From assembly GCA_900155495.1 (NCBI GenBank), contig FTLJ01000984.1:1-26650 (forward strand): DNA of 26,650 nucleotides. Direction: 5' to 3'. The notes beneath the pieces are model-generated. The model had not been told where the DNA came from. It did no database searches and saw nothing but the letters and a program-made list of their open reading frames with translations. Each line of letters opens with the position of its first letter. The stretch's first letter is position 1. Shown in pieces: positions 9,626-21,200 of this stretch. The DNA is from Porogramme epimiltina. Taxonomy: Eukaryota > Basidiomycota > Agaricomycetes > Polyporales > Polyporaceae. Made by a program: the position numbers and the translations under genes.

Positions 9626-10160
9626 GGCGATCGTGGGTCGTCAGAGGGCGTGAGCGAGAGGGTCGAGGAGGGAATTACAAGGAGGTAGCGGTCAGTAGTG
9701 GAGGGGAAATTTAAAGCGGGAGTGGGGTGACTGCGGGCGACATGCAGTACGCGAACAGAGTTCAACCCGCGACGACCAGGCCCCGAGCCCCGGGGAGGCA
9801 GTCCGGCTTGGCGGTTCTCCCGCCTCTGCCTCCGCGCCCGTCCTCCTTCCCCGCATAGGCCTCGCATCGTCCACTGGCAGGCGAGGCTGCACCCGTTCTG
9901 CCGCTGCTGCGGATATTGAGCGGGCGGCGAGCGCAGTCCGTGTCCGGCGTTCAGTACTCCTCGCTGTTGCAGCATGCGGAACGGGCCAGTTTGTGGGAAA
10001 ACAACATATGTCATAAGATCGTAATCGTAATACTAAGCTAGGATACAAGACTACACGAGGAGCATTGATATAGCCGGGACACGTCCATAGAGACACAGCG
10101 ACGAAAGTACATATAGTAGAACATGAGCGAGGGGGGAGACGGGGATGACGACCGACGTGC
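9626..10160. other. Intergenic: M50B gene promoter and eEF3 3' flank
   Basis: Both neighbours are on the minus strand. The part nearest 9626 is the promoter of the M50B-like gene; it has a TTTAAA stretch near 9710 but no clear TATA box. The part nearest 10160 is the 3' untranslated region of elongation factor 3, AT-rich with TATGTA- and TATATC-like stretches but no canonical AATAAA. No coding exon is seen. Confidence 0.6.
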
Positions 10161-13100
10161 TTAGAGCTCGTCGTCGGTGATCTCCTCACCGCGCTTCTTC
10201 CGTGCCATGCGCTCCTTCTTGAGCTTGCGTGCCTCGGCCGACGTCAGCTTCTTCGCCTTCTTGGACTCAATCTTGTTACCCATAGCGTCGTACTGATCCT
10301 CATCCTCTCCGTCCTTCTTGTCGATGCGGGGGCCGGCGCCCTGGCCCTCAACCCAGTTGTGGCCCGACGCCTCGAGACGACCATCGCGCATGGCCCAGAC
10401 TTCCGTGCACAGCGACTCGGAGAAGTCACGGTTGTGCGTGATGACGAGCACACCACCCTCGAACTCCTTGAGCGCCTTGATGAGCGCAGCGAGCGACTCA
10501 CGATCGAGGTAGTTCGTCGGCTCATCGAGACAGATGACGTGGGGCCGGCGCCAGGTCGCAGCGCCGAGGACGACCTTGACCTTCTGACCACCGGAGAGAC
10601 CACGCATGGTGTTGTGCGAGACGAACTCGGCCTCGAGACCGAAGTCCGCGAAGTGCTTCTCGATCTCCCGACGAACGAGGGGACGGAGAAGACCGAGGCG
10701 CTGAGCCTCACGAGTGTCGACCTCGAGGACTTTCTGTATACGGGCCACACACCAATCAGCGATCTATGTTCGAAACGAGACACAGTAACAGGAACTGACC
10801 TTCTCGAAACCACGCTTGATGAGGTCATCACGGGGCATCCAGATGTTCTCGGACGACGAAAGGCCCTTGAACGAGATCTCGTACTCGTACGACTGCTTGA
10901 GCTTCTTGCGGCCGAGGATCTCGTCGATGATGCGCTTCTGGCCCTCGATGACGACGGTGGAGCCGTCCTTCATCTTCTGCGCCTCCTCCTCGGTGATCTG
11001 ACGGCTCGCCTTCATCATCTCCTCGAGATCCTCACCGGTCTGGTAACGCCACAACATGTACTCGAGCGGGGTCTTGTCGAGGTGCTGGTCGATGTGGTGG
11101 AACGCGTGCTGCGCGACGTAACCGATGACCAAGTTCGGGTGCTTCCAGATCTCACCGCCCTTGTTGGGCTCCGAGTCACCGATGAGGAGCTTGACAAGCG
11201 TCGACTTGCCGGAACCGTTGGGACCGAGGACGGCGACACGGGAGGACAGAGAGATTTGGAGGGTGATGTCGTAAAGCTGCTGGACGGGCTGCGTGGGGTA
11301 CTGGAAGCCGACCTTACGCATCTTGAGGAGGGACTTCTCCTTGGTCTTGACACCGTCCAAGAGCGGCGGGTCGGGGAGCTTGAACTGGTAGTCCTCAGCA
11401 GCCTCGAGCGTGTAGTACGAGCGCGCCTCAGGAACGGCCTTCATGAACGCCTCGAGGTTACCACGGTAGCGCTTGAGCTTGAAGCGGTTGAGGTGGAGAA
11501 CATCGGTGATGACGTTGTTGAGGAAGCCGGAGTCGTGCGAGACGATGATGGACGTGCAGGTGGTAAGGCTGGTGAGGTAGCTCTCGAGCCACGCGACGTT
11601 GACGACATCCAAGTGGTTGGTCGGCTCATCGAGGAGCAGGATGTCTGCACGGAAAAGCATCGCGCGGGCGAGCGCGAGCTTCATCTTCCAACCACCGGAG
11701 AGCGAGCCGATGGCCTGCTTCTGCCTCTCGTCCGAGAAGCCGACGGAAGCGAGGGTCTCGATGATCTCCTCTTTGGTCGCCTGAACGCGCGAGTCGGAGA
11801 CGATGAAGTCAAGGACGGCAGTGTCGGCCTCGGAACCGTCGATGTCGTGCTCGACGTAGAACGTGCGGACGTCATCAGGGGACGGGAAGCCCTCGACTTG
11901 GCTGTAACAAAGACCGTGAGTGACTATAGCAAGCGAGGGGCAACCATCTTACGTACCCATTGGTGATCGCACGCATGAGCGTCGACTTTCCGGTACCGTT
12001 GCGACCGCAAAGACCGTAGCGGTGGCCACGCTTGAGGCGGAGCGAAGCGGTGTTGAGCAGGATCTTCGCACCGTAGGCGAGCGAGAACTGGCAGTTGCAC
12101 AGGTCCTCACCCTCCTCCTCGTCCTCGGGAACATCATCGTCCTCCTCACCAGCAGACGCCGACTTGACGACCCACTCGTTGACGATCGAGACGGGCTCGG
12201 GCGACGACGTGAGGAATCCAAGGAACGGCACGAGCGACTGCCATTCGGAGACATCGAAGTTCTTGTTGTTGACAAGGTTCGCGGCGAGAAGAGCAGCGTA
12301 GATCGTGGAAACGTCGGCGACCGAAGGCACCGGGTTCGCGCCGGCCTTCTTGTAGATGCTGATGAGCGAGTGCGCGAGCGACTTCTCGTCCGCCTTCTTG
12401 TGGGGCGGGAGATCGGAGCCGTCGCCATGGGGAACCTCGCCGACCTGGCGAAGGGTGGCGATCGCACGGGCGACAACGCTGCGGGCTTCGGGGTCACCCA
12501 TCGCGGTCTCGACCTTGATCAGGCCGGGAAGGAGCTTGGGGATGAAGGGGCGGACGGTGACGGCGGAGTCGACGAGCTTCGCCATGTTGTCGATGATGAC
12601 GGCGACCTTACGCTTCGTCGCGGTGAGCTTCTCGGAGAGACCACGGGACAAGAGAGGAACCATGAGCGAGAGGGTGGGGGAATCGACCTCGGAAACGAAG
12701 GTGGTAGCCGAGAGAAGGGTAATAGTATTAGGGACCTCCTCGACGGGGTTGATTAGTGCCTTGATAAGTGCAGGAATAAAGCGTTCAATATCCTTGTTGG
12801 AAACCAGAGCCGTGACCTTTTCAAGCGAATCGCGCGCAGCCTTCTTCACATCCGCCTTCGTGTCCCAGATCGCCTCAGAGAGGACGGGGACGATCTCGGG
12901 AGTGAGCTTGGCCATCTGGGTAGGGGCCGAAACGACAAGCTGGTTGAGGACGACGAGCGAGCCCGTCTTCATCTGCCACTTGCCAGCGGTCTTGATTTCG
13001 TGAAGAAGTGCAGGGAGAACGAGACCGGCCGCCCAGGGGTTCATGCCGGCGGCGTACGCCTTGACGGCATCGATCGCCGCAGTCCGCACAGCGGGCATCT

Positions 13101-13491
13101 TGTCAGCGAACGTCTCGAGGAGCGCCGCGTAGAGGCCCGAGTCGATGAAGTACGGCTCGAGCGCACGGATCGCGGGGGAAGCAGCGACGACGGCGACCGC
13201 GGAGGCGGCGCCCTCGCGCGCGGCGGGGGACTTCTTGTCGCCGAGCGCCTTCACGATGGCATCGGTGAAGGCGACGGCCTTGACGGCGGAGGGGCCGTCC
13301 TTTTGGGCGAGCGCGGCGAACTGGGCCGCCGCGGCAGCGCGGGTCGCCTTGTCAGCGACGAAGAGTCCCGAGACGTCGAACTGGCCTGCCGCGGGGGCGA
13401 CGGCAGCCTTGAGGGAAGCGGGATCGGGGATGGAGGGGGTAGCAGCGGCGGTCGTAGCGGGCATTTTGATCTGCGCAGCGGATTGGGGCAT
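10161..13491 (-). CDS. TEF3: Translation elongation factor 3 (ABC-F type ATPase)
   Basis: Exons 13491-11957, 11901-10800 and 10733-10161 give 1069 residues (family about 1045). Introns are 55 bp (GTACGT/TTACAG) and 66 bp (GTCAGT/TACAG). The order is HEAT-repeat N-terminus (about 50-340), linker with acidic run and EGEDLCNC, first ABC cassette, second ABC cassette, lysine-rich tail. Cassette 1 has Walker [10 protein letters not shown] (496-504), signature LSGGW (579-583) and Walker B LLLDEP (600-605). Cassette 2 has Walker [10 protein letters not shown] (738-746), signature LSGGQ (925-929) and Walker B ICLDEP. The second cassette is interrupted by the insert that binds the ribosome in yeast. 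This fungal factor hydrolyses ATP on the ribosome to release E-site tRNA in each elongation cycle. Codon use is strongly biased, as expected for high expression. The alanine-rich N-terminus makes the start less certain: ATG 13491 is used, but 13464 is also possible. Confidence 0.96.
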
Positions 13492-13642
13492 TGAGATGGG
13501 GATGGATGGGAGGATAGGGGGGCGACGTATTCACCTTGGGTGATAATACGGATGTAGACGGTTTGGGTCTCGTAGGGGGCGGCGAAACACGAGAAAAGGT
13601 CGTCAAGGACGGAGATCACTCTATTTCTATGTGGCCAGAGGC

Positions 13643-13701
13643 CTGGAGATCGTGGTCAGCGTCGAGCGGGACGGGACGGACGACGTAGGGGAAGCACGCA
13701 C
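13643..13701 (-). other. Candidate 5'UTR intron of elongation factor 3
   Basis: On the minus strand a GTGCGT donor at 13701 is followed by GCTGAC (branch-like, near 13660-13655) and a CTCCAG acceptor ending at 13643. The 59-bp size matches the coding introns of the neighbours. It lies between the TATA box and the start codon, which explains the unusually long gap between them. Inferred; no transcript evidence. Confidence 0.4.
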
Positions 13702-13769
13702 CGTCTATGGGACAAAGGAAGAAGGAAAGAAAAGAGTGGGGATAGAGTTCAGACTAGTCCCCTCGCATG

Positions 13770-13777
13770 CTTATATA
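13770..13777 (-). promoter_or_regulatory. TATA box of elongation factor 3
   Basis: TATATAAG on the minus strand, 279 bp before the start codon. A 40-bp pyrimidine-rich stretch (about 13745-13705) follows, a common arrangement at strongly expressed fungal promoters. Confidence 0.55.
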
Positions 13778-14460
13778 CGGCCTCCTTTCACGGGCGGAGT
13801 GCGAAAAAAACACCATCTCACGTGGCGTGACCATCTCTGGCGCTTATCGGCGCCGGTCCAGTGCGGGGTAACGCTCCCCCGCACTCCCGGCTTCCCTCGC
13901 TGCTGTCTGGCTTCCGTCCAGCCCTCATCTCGCTCCGCCCACAGTAACGCCGGCCCCCGCCTCGCCGGCCTACGCACCCTGCGGCACATGGCCCACGCAA
14001 GGTCCGGGCTATCGGCAGCTGCAGACACCTATTACCTGACGAGGGCCCCCTACTGCCTCGAGCACTCCGCGCACCCATCCCGCTTCCACGTCCTCGAAGC
14101 CGTCCATGTCGCTCCTCCGATACATCCGCAGCCGTTCGCAACCTTACCCGACACCTCCCGATCGCCCCGTGCCCCTTGCATCCCTATGCCTGTTAGCTCC
14201 CGTATTCGTGTCACGATAACACGCACAGCACCCCTCCTTCCATTGCTGCCTGCGGGCGGTACCGCTACTCAACACCCGCGCATCCCTCGTCCTCACGTAC
14301 CTTGCCACCCGACTCCCCACTCAGCCCCCTTTCGGCACGAAAGGCAGACATCTCTGCTCGTATATTCCTGTAATGTGACATGCTCCGGAGCGGAGGCAGG
14401 ATCGAAAAAGGGTCCGAGTACTGTCCGACGTCTCCCCCGACTCCGTGCGCCTACTCCCGA

Positions 14461-17400
14461 TCACTGCTTCTCGTTCAGGTGTGCGAAGCTCAGCGGGACG
14501 AATTGCTGTGGGCGCGTAGTGAGCGGCGCACTCTCCGCAGGGCACAGAACGGCCGGAGATGAAATCAGCACGTACGTAGCCGCCCGCTTCATAGTGCTTG
14601 CTGTTGCCCTCCACCCAGTGCAGCCGCAGGGCGTGCAAGAACGCAGAGAGACCCTAAACCGTGCCGGTCGGAAGCCGAGCCGGCCAAGCACCCCAATCAG
14701 CACCCATCACGGACGCCGTCCAGAAACGGAAGAGACCCACCTCCATGACGCAAAGGATGAAGATCGTCAGCACCAGCCACATAACGCCCACGACGACGAT
14801 CGCCGCTATCCCGACGAGACCAGACATGTCCAAGACGTTCGCGATGGTCATGTCCCACAGCACCTCCGAGAGCTGAGCGTGCGCGAGCGAGAGCGCCCAC
14901 AGACGGAGGTACGAGGCAGTGTGTGAAACACAGCCCAGGCAGAACTCAATCGTATGGATGACTTGATGGACCACGACCTCGCTGAAGTCGTGATGTTCCT
15001 TCAATTCAATCGCATCAGCGAGGCGCCCGCCCAAAGACGTACAATCACCTACATGCTCCTCGCCGTCGTTCGCCTCGACGATCGCGCGGCCGTTGCCCTC
15101 CTCCTCGCCTTCAAGGTCTGTGTCGTCCACGTGGCGGGGTGCTTCATCTGCACCGAGGCCGATGTAGCCCTGCCCTTGAATCTTCTGCATCTCCTTCCAT
15201 TGCAAGTACGGCTTCGCGATGAGCAGCACCGGCACGCACACGGCGGCCATCAGCAACAGCACGACCTGAACCATGCTCTGACCCGGGTACAGCTGCGATT
15301 CAGGGTCCACCGTGCCGGGCGACAGGACCATGCCGATGAGCATGTTCAGCAACGACGGCGGTTGCGTGGAAGCCTTCGACCAGTCCACGGTCCACTTGTA
15401 AATGATGCAGACGACGAGGTACCCGAATATCGACTGCAGGAAGATCATTTGCGGGATGAAATTCGTGTAGATGTCTGACAACCGCTTGAAACGGATGTGG
15501 TTGGGCACTTGGAGACAGAGCGCAAAGGTCATCTGGCCCAATTCATTAGTCTATTTCTGGCGATGGGCGAGAAAAATCCGCTCACGTGAATGACGCCCAG
15601 CACGATCGACATCTTCATCTTGTACGAGTTGGTGAACAAGAGCTGGTTGTCTGCGCCATGCCACGCTGGGTCAAGACCGAAAGGATAGGTGTGTCCGTTG
15701 GAGACAGCTGTTCCGTTGCCGAGCGGCTCGGAGAACGTCCATCCCGAGTGGAACAGATGCAAAGACTTCGAGAAGATGTCGTTGTAGAGGAAGCCGGTGT
15801 AGATCGAGAACGCTCCCATGAGCAGGATGATGTAACGACCGCTATTGAATGGTAAGATTCCGCAGGGACGCAGTTAAGCAAAGAGACTACTCACTAGAAG
15901 AACATGCCGATGATCTGGAGAAGCATAGTCAGCTTTCATTCATTGAAAGGCCGAGCACAGTTCGAGACCCACCTCGCCCAGATCGCTCTTGCCAAGCTTT
16001 CTCTCGAACATGATCATAGTAGCAGCAGCGATGAACGTGATGAAACCGTGGCCGATATCTCCGAACATGACGGCGAACAGGAAAGGGAACGTGATGACAG
16101 CGAACAGACCGGGGTTCACTTCTTGGTAGGTTGCCACACCGTAGGCATCCATGATAGTCTGGAAGCCCTCAGTGAACTTGTTCGTGCGATGGAAGGTTGG
16201 CGGGGTACGGGTTGTCCTGAGCTCATGGAGGATAGGGGGGACATTGGTACCGGATTCCTCCTAGGGAGTGGAATGAGAGTGGTAAAGTGAATAAATATTA
16301 ACAAGCAATGCAATGAATTGCTCACTGTAGCATGGCGCAGGGCGAGCTGAATCTGAGCGATGTCCCTGGTAGGGCACCACCCCTCCGCTATAAGGGTCTT
16401 CCGCCGGTTGTCGTAGTTGAGCAAGTTCAGCGTCTCGTAGATCAGCTTCTCTTTCGCCACGACGTCCTGCCAGCTCGCGAGATTCTCGCCGATGCTAACA
16501 AGGGCGGTCCTGCGGTTCGCGCCCGTGTTGTAGAGGACCATCTGGAGATCCTCAAGGCGACCGGTGACTTCGCGCAAAGCGTCCGCACGCTTGTCTCCGT
16601 TGACATCGATGGGGTATATGGTCGCGCCCATAGACTCGGCGACCTTGCGGATCTTTGCCAGAAGAAGATCGCCGTGTGCGAAGATGATGAAGACATTCTT
16701 GCGGGTCTCAATTCCGGTAGCGGGGTCGACAAACGGCTCCTGGATGTCGATGTAGTTCATGTAGAGGTTGCCACGGAGCACGCGCCAAAGGACACGCTCA
16801 AACGTCGACAGACGAGCCCGGTCGATCGTACCGGCGACGAACCTAAATACATAGTCAGTTAGAGACTGTCTTCAGCGGTGCCGAATAAGTTCTTCAAAAC
16901 GAGGTTTTAATAGAAAACCGGGAGTGTCGGGGGAGGAGGCAAGCAAACACTCCGTTCCGAGTGTAAGCTCACGTTGTACACGGCTACGTCATACCCCGCC
17001 GGCATGCATCGCGGAGCACAACGAAGCCAAGTCAAACATTGCCCATACGGACTGAGTTTGAAATCAACACTCTAAGATGCGCGAAGTTGCAACGCTCCGA
17101 ACGCCCTTGTACCGCGCAGAAAAGGGGTACGAGGACCATATCAAGGAGTCGAAGGCGGAGCAAACGAAAGATGGGGGAAACCGGGGATGCGGGGCTCAAG
17201 TAAGAGGTTCGAAAGGGTACTCACTCGAGGTCGAATTGGACGTCACCAGCCGATGAATACTGGTGCTCGCGATCATCGTGCTGGAGCAAAGGCGCGGAAC
17301 TGTCGTCCAGGGATTGGCGAGCCTCAGTCTCACGGACTGCGGCCTACGGGAGGTGAGAAAACGCGCATATAGAGCCAGCGGAGATGACACATACCCTGTC

Positions 17401-17988
17401 GAAGAAGACGGCCGTCTCACGAAGGACGTGGCGAGCCTCGACCAATTCCCTGAGCCGCTCGCTAAGAAGCTGGTAGCTCTCGTTCATCTGCACTAGCCTC
17501 GACTCATGCTCCGCGAGCTTGACGTCCAGCTCGTCGATGGTCTGCGCAGCGCGAGGGCCGACAGTGACGAGGGGGGCGGAGTCGTACAGAGGGCGTATAG
17601 GAATGAGGTCCTTCTCCTTCTCAATCTGGCTTTGGAAGAAGCGGACGCGGCGGGCCATCTCGTCGATGCGGCGAATCTCACCGACGAAGGAGCGTTGGAA
17701 AGGATTGACATCGGGGTTCAACTGCGGATGGACGCAATACATTATGGTCAACGGCAGTCCACCGGGGCCATTAATAGGTAATAGCACACTCACATCTTTA
17801 AACTGAACGTTGCCTAGCTCGCCGAGCTCAGCAATGGTATCATGGGCAACTTCGGTGGGCACAATGAGCTGTACCAAGCTCATCTGCTCGGAGCCTGAAT
17901 GGTGAGTCAATTGTGAGACTTATTGAGACATTAGGCTATAAGAGTAGCAAGCCAACGCACGAAATAAAGTGGGGTGGTCGTCCCCCAT
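14461..17988 (-). CDS. VPH1: V-type H+-ATPase subunit a (Vo sector, about 95-kDa)
   Basis: Twelve exons give 838 residues: 17988-17961, 17894-17794, 17721-17395, 17343-17225, 16842-16326, 16260-15973, 15914-15895, 15841-15586, 15532-15053, 14998-14741, 14653-14576 and 14505-14461. Every junction keeps frame. The first half ([19 protein letters not shown]..., [16 protein letters not shown], coiled coil about 90-150) is the cytosolic arm that contacts V1. From about residue 413 the protein is hydrophobic, including FGDIGHG and [19 protein letters not shown]. The arginine in SYLRLW (residue 744) corresponds to the essential proton-channel arginine of yeast Vph1. The C-terminus [10 protein letters not shown]...FVPLSFA is typical. 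The protein helps pump protons into the vacuole or Golgi; which compartment cannot be told. Oddities: a 20-nt exon 7, a 382-bp intron 4, and stop-free in-frame introns 2 (72 bp) and 9 (54 bp). An in-frame upstream ATG at 18108 is judged not to be the start. Confidence 0.95.
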
Positions 17989-18131
17989 CTCGAATGGCGC
18001 GAGGAGGACGTTGAAAAGCAAGTGGAGGACGGTAGACTCGATGCCGGCGAGCGACGCAGCGACCACGACGAGTGCCCATTTCGGGAAATATTTGGTCGGG
18101 CCAAACAATGGCGCGCCTGGGGAGCGTGGGA
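17989..18131 (-). promoter_or_regulatory. Short upstream region of the V-ATPase gene
   Basis: Only about 143 bp separate the ATPase start codon from the stop of the coding-like segment at 18132. The stretch is open in the ATPase frame from an ATG at 18108. No TATA box is seen. Confidence 0.4.
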
Positions 18132-18240
18132 CTATTCTTGGTGCCGTTCTGTGCCGAGCGCCGCGACAATCCCGGTGAGCGTGTTGCAGTCTTTCAGCTT
18201 GAACTCGACCTCCAGCTCCAGAGAATGAATTGACGGATAT
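18132..18240 (-). pseudogene. Coding-like terminal exon or gene remnant, unidentified
   Basis: On the minus strand an acceptor-like GTCAG ends at 18241 and is followed by 35 in-frame codons and TAG (18134-18132). They read YPSIHS-LELEVEFKLKDC-NTLTGIVAALG and end TERHQE. Codon choice (GAG, CTG, GTC, TTC, AAG, GAC, AAC, CTC, ACC, GCG) is that of the well-expressed neighbours, whereas the DNA just upstream (18241-18430) turns AT-rich and holds no continuing exon that I can see. It could be the last exon of a tandem upstream gene whose other exons are lost or unrecognised. I do not recognise the protein. Confidence 0.35.
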
Positions 18241-21200
18241 CTGACCCTTTCAACCGCATATATTCTACATGGAATATACAACATCTGTCTGCGTCGCCAC
18301 AATGGAGATTCGAGACTAGTAGAAGGTACATATATTTATTGTTTATTAAGTGCTCCAGTACGACCATCACAACTGACGTACGCCTTGAGATTGTGAAATC
18401 ATCACGGCAGTTCAATCACGAACATCGTTAGAAACAGTTGCTGTTAGGCGTCTACACCCAGTTGTTAGTTTCTTCTGCCGTTTGGAGAACATCGCGGGAG
18501 ATATTTGTTACGTCGGGACGCCACGGATGTCCACAACTCACGACACCCGCACAGGAGTGCGGATTCGCGCGGTGGCAGAGAAGTACTGACTACATGGATG
18601 CTGTAAGTCTTCAAGTCCAGTTCAACGACATTGAAGGAAGCTGTCAACTGAAAGGGTGACACCATTATGACTCGCTTCGCTAGTTACAACCAAGAGAGAG
18701 CACCTCAATGCCCGTCCGTCCACTCACGGTGAAACCAACCGTTTGCCTCGGTTGCGCTTGGGGCACCCCCAAACTCAGGGTCACTTCATCGACATCAAAA
18801 AGATCCTTCAAAACACAGGAATTCGGCTACACAACCGACCGCCAGGGTAGGTGCCAACTTTCGGTGATCTAACGGCGAGAATGGGTACGCCAAGTGCGGA
18901 TCTTTGCGTTCTGCATCCCTTGACGCCAGCATAAAGTAAACATGAGTCAGGGTGACAGCACTACTTATAGACCTATACTGCTCAGTGCTATGCGACGCTG
19001 ATATGCTTACATCAATTTACACAGAGTGCGCGATCAAATCGCTCGAACGCCACAAAGGACCGAAAGAACCCTGTGGCGGTCCTCTCCAACCAGTAAAAAA
19101 TGATCCACGCTGAGCGGGGCGGGTCGCTGAACGTTCCTTGATCGACTCGGTGCTTTGTGCCTTGCATCCGCATCTCGAAATAGAAGAGCTTAGGGTCAAA
19201 GAGTGTCAAACGCCGCGATGCTATGGGGATGCCGATTCGAACGGCAGCGCCTGTTACATGGAGTTTACAGGGCCTCCAGGCTCCGGCTGAGGTACAAGTG
19301 AGTCATGATGTCAATGACACGAATAATCCTGACAGATATTCACCGGACGGCGTGTACCGCCGACTGACTTCAGGCCTTTCCAGGGGACACAAGAGATCCA
19401 TGACTCTACTGCTGAGTGGAGCGAGTGGGTGGGTCTCAGTAGCGGTCAACAAATGTGTCCATGAGGTGGGAAGGATGCACCATCTTCACATTTCCCTGCT
19501 TTCATGACGGGAGACCATCTCCGACACGTAAGTCATGTCCAAATTTTCAAGCGACCCTAAGCCTCCAACTTCTATCCACTATAGGCGCCTCCTGTCATAA
19601 ACAAGTTAACGCTGACCGATCGCATACTCCAGAGCCTACATGTCACCGCTCGAGAGTATCCAGGGGCTGAGTGGCCCATGCTGTGGTGAATGTTATCGCG
19701 GGGGCGTTTAGAGGCCCAACGATGAAGGCTTAACGAAGTTCGGTTACTTTGAGCGCGCCCAGCTTCCCCGTGGTTCGTAATGCGTTACCCGCCCGATCAT
19801 GAGTACTGGCCCCTTTCAGACCGCCAGATAACGGATGTCGCTATTGACTCATTCTTTCACGACGACACCGTCAACATGCGGCAATGCAGGTCTAACTTCC
19901 GGGAACAGGTCGACTAGAATGCCGTCAACCCGCCATTTACGCACATGTTTGACGGTTGTACGCGTATAGAGCGGTCAGACTCGCAGTCCCGGGCCATAGT
20001 AATTCTCACACTAATGCAATCTGACCAGAGATTCTCCGAGGTGTACTGCACTCCACATCCATGTGATACATCTTACGACACAACCTGGGCCCTTGGATAG
20101 ACCACGAGTTCCAGCTCTACCGGAGATAGTATGCGGTGTTCTGAAGAGTGTTCCACTCGCGAGAGAACACAGAAATAACTCACATGGAGCCTTCTGGTAT
20201 CTGCATTGGATGCACCCACACGTGCTCTATGATACAATGTGCGGGACGCTCGGGGAAGCACCCCGGGTTACCCGGGAATAATACGTTTGTCTATATGGGG
20301 AGAGAGAACCATCTGAGACGCCTTCATGGACCGAACCCTGCCGCGAAAGCGTAACGTTTAAGCACCAACTCCAAGATATGACCCATCTTCATATCATCAT
20401 GTGGAAAGCCGCGCCGGCTGCCATGCTATCTTTATCCCCGTTCTTCTCTAGAAAGACGTCATGGCACGGCACCTGGACCTTCGTGCTGATTTTCGGAAGA
20501 AGTAATGAGAAAGAAGGGAAAGAGCTCACCCGCAACCTCAACGCCGAGCACGAAGTTTAACGCCACCACCCACAGCGAAAACCGTGGAACCTGCAGGAAT
20601 GCCACTATCTATACGCCGCGGCACGTAATATGAGATAGGGAATAGAAAGGATGCTATACCGTGGAAGGTCACCATGTCTCGGGCACCATTGAGCGACGGC
20701 GACTTTCCACGGCGCCGCGGGATGAGCGCCCCTCCAGTGGGACTGGAGGCAAGGTTCAGTTCAGCGCACAGGCTGCTTCGAATTGCACAGGATGAAGTAT
20801 CTACCGGTCTCCAATCGTTTCCCAACACTGCGTCGCTACGAGCGTCCACCGAGGCCCGCCGGGACTCCGGTCGAAGTCGCATCTCGGACTGACTGCAGAA
20901 TAAATCCACAATACAATTGTAGCCTGTGTGACACGTAACGTGGGACAGTACAACCTCAAGGCTCAGATCCTTAAGATTTACACAGCTGATCAGATCTATG
21001 AACATCCGCTCGCAGATCGGGTCCTGAAGAACTCACAATCTCGCCGTCCGGCCTTGAAATTTCACCGAACTTTGCGCTTGGTAAAACACGGTCCCGTGCG
21101 GAGCACCGCCATCCATAAGGATGAGTGGTATGCCAGTTCGCTGTACAAATCCTCTTAGCTGGGCGCGAGGATCTGCGACGGTTTGCGCCGGTGTGGTCGA

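Larger units (their letters stand above)
13492..14460. promoter_or_regulatory. Upstream region of elongation factor 3 / 3' flank of the V-ATPase gene
   Basis: This is 969 bp between two minus-strand genes. Near the eEF3 gene it holds a TATA box, a pyrimidine-rich stretch and a probable untranslated intron (listed separately). The rest, about 13800-14460, is the 3' flank of the ATPase gene. A long open frame on the plus strand (13631-14926) runs through it, but it has no family features and continues antisense to ATPase exons. Confidence 0.6.

Noticed and set aside
10359..11966. 535-codon plus-strand open frame opposite elongation factor 3
   Set aside because: It lies antisense to a clear, highly codon-biased ABC ATPase. 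Its D/E/L/V-rich translation is the usual mirror of biased codons, with no domain of its own.
13631..14926. 431-codon plus-strand open frame between eEF3 and the V-ATPase gene
   Set aside because: The translation is rich in R, P, H and S with no motif, it runs antisense over ATPase exons, and it overlaps the eEF3 promoter elements. Probably chance in GC-rich DNA.
19233..19260. GATTCGAA-type sequence resembling a tRNA T-arm
   Set aside because: No matching acceptor, D or anticodon stems could be built around it or around similar TTCGAA sites elsewhere.
20538..21005. 155-codon minus-strand open frame in the gene-poor region
   Set aside because: No motif, no codon bias and no plausible promoter or splice context; its length is not surprising for random sequence.
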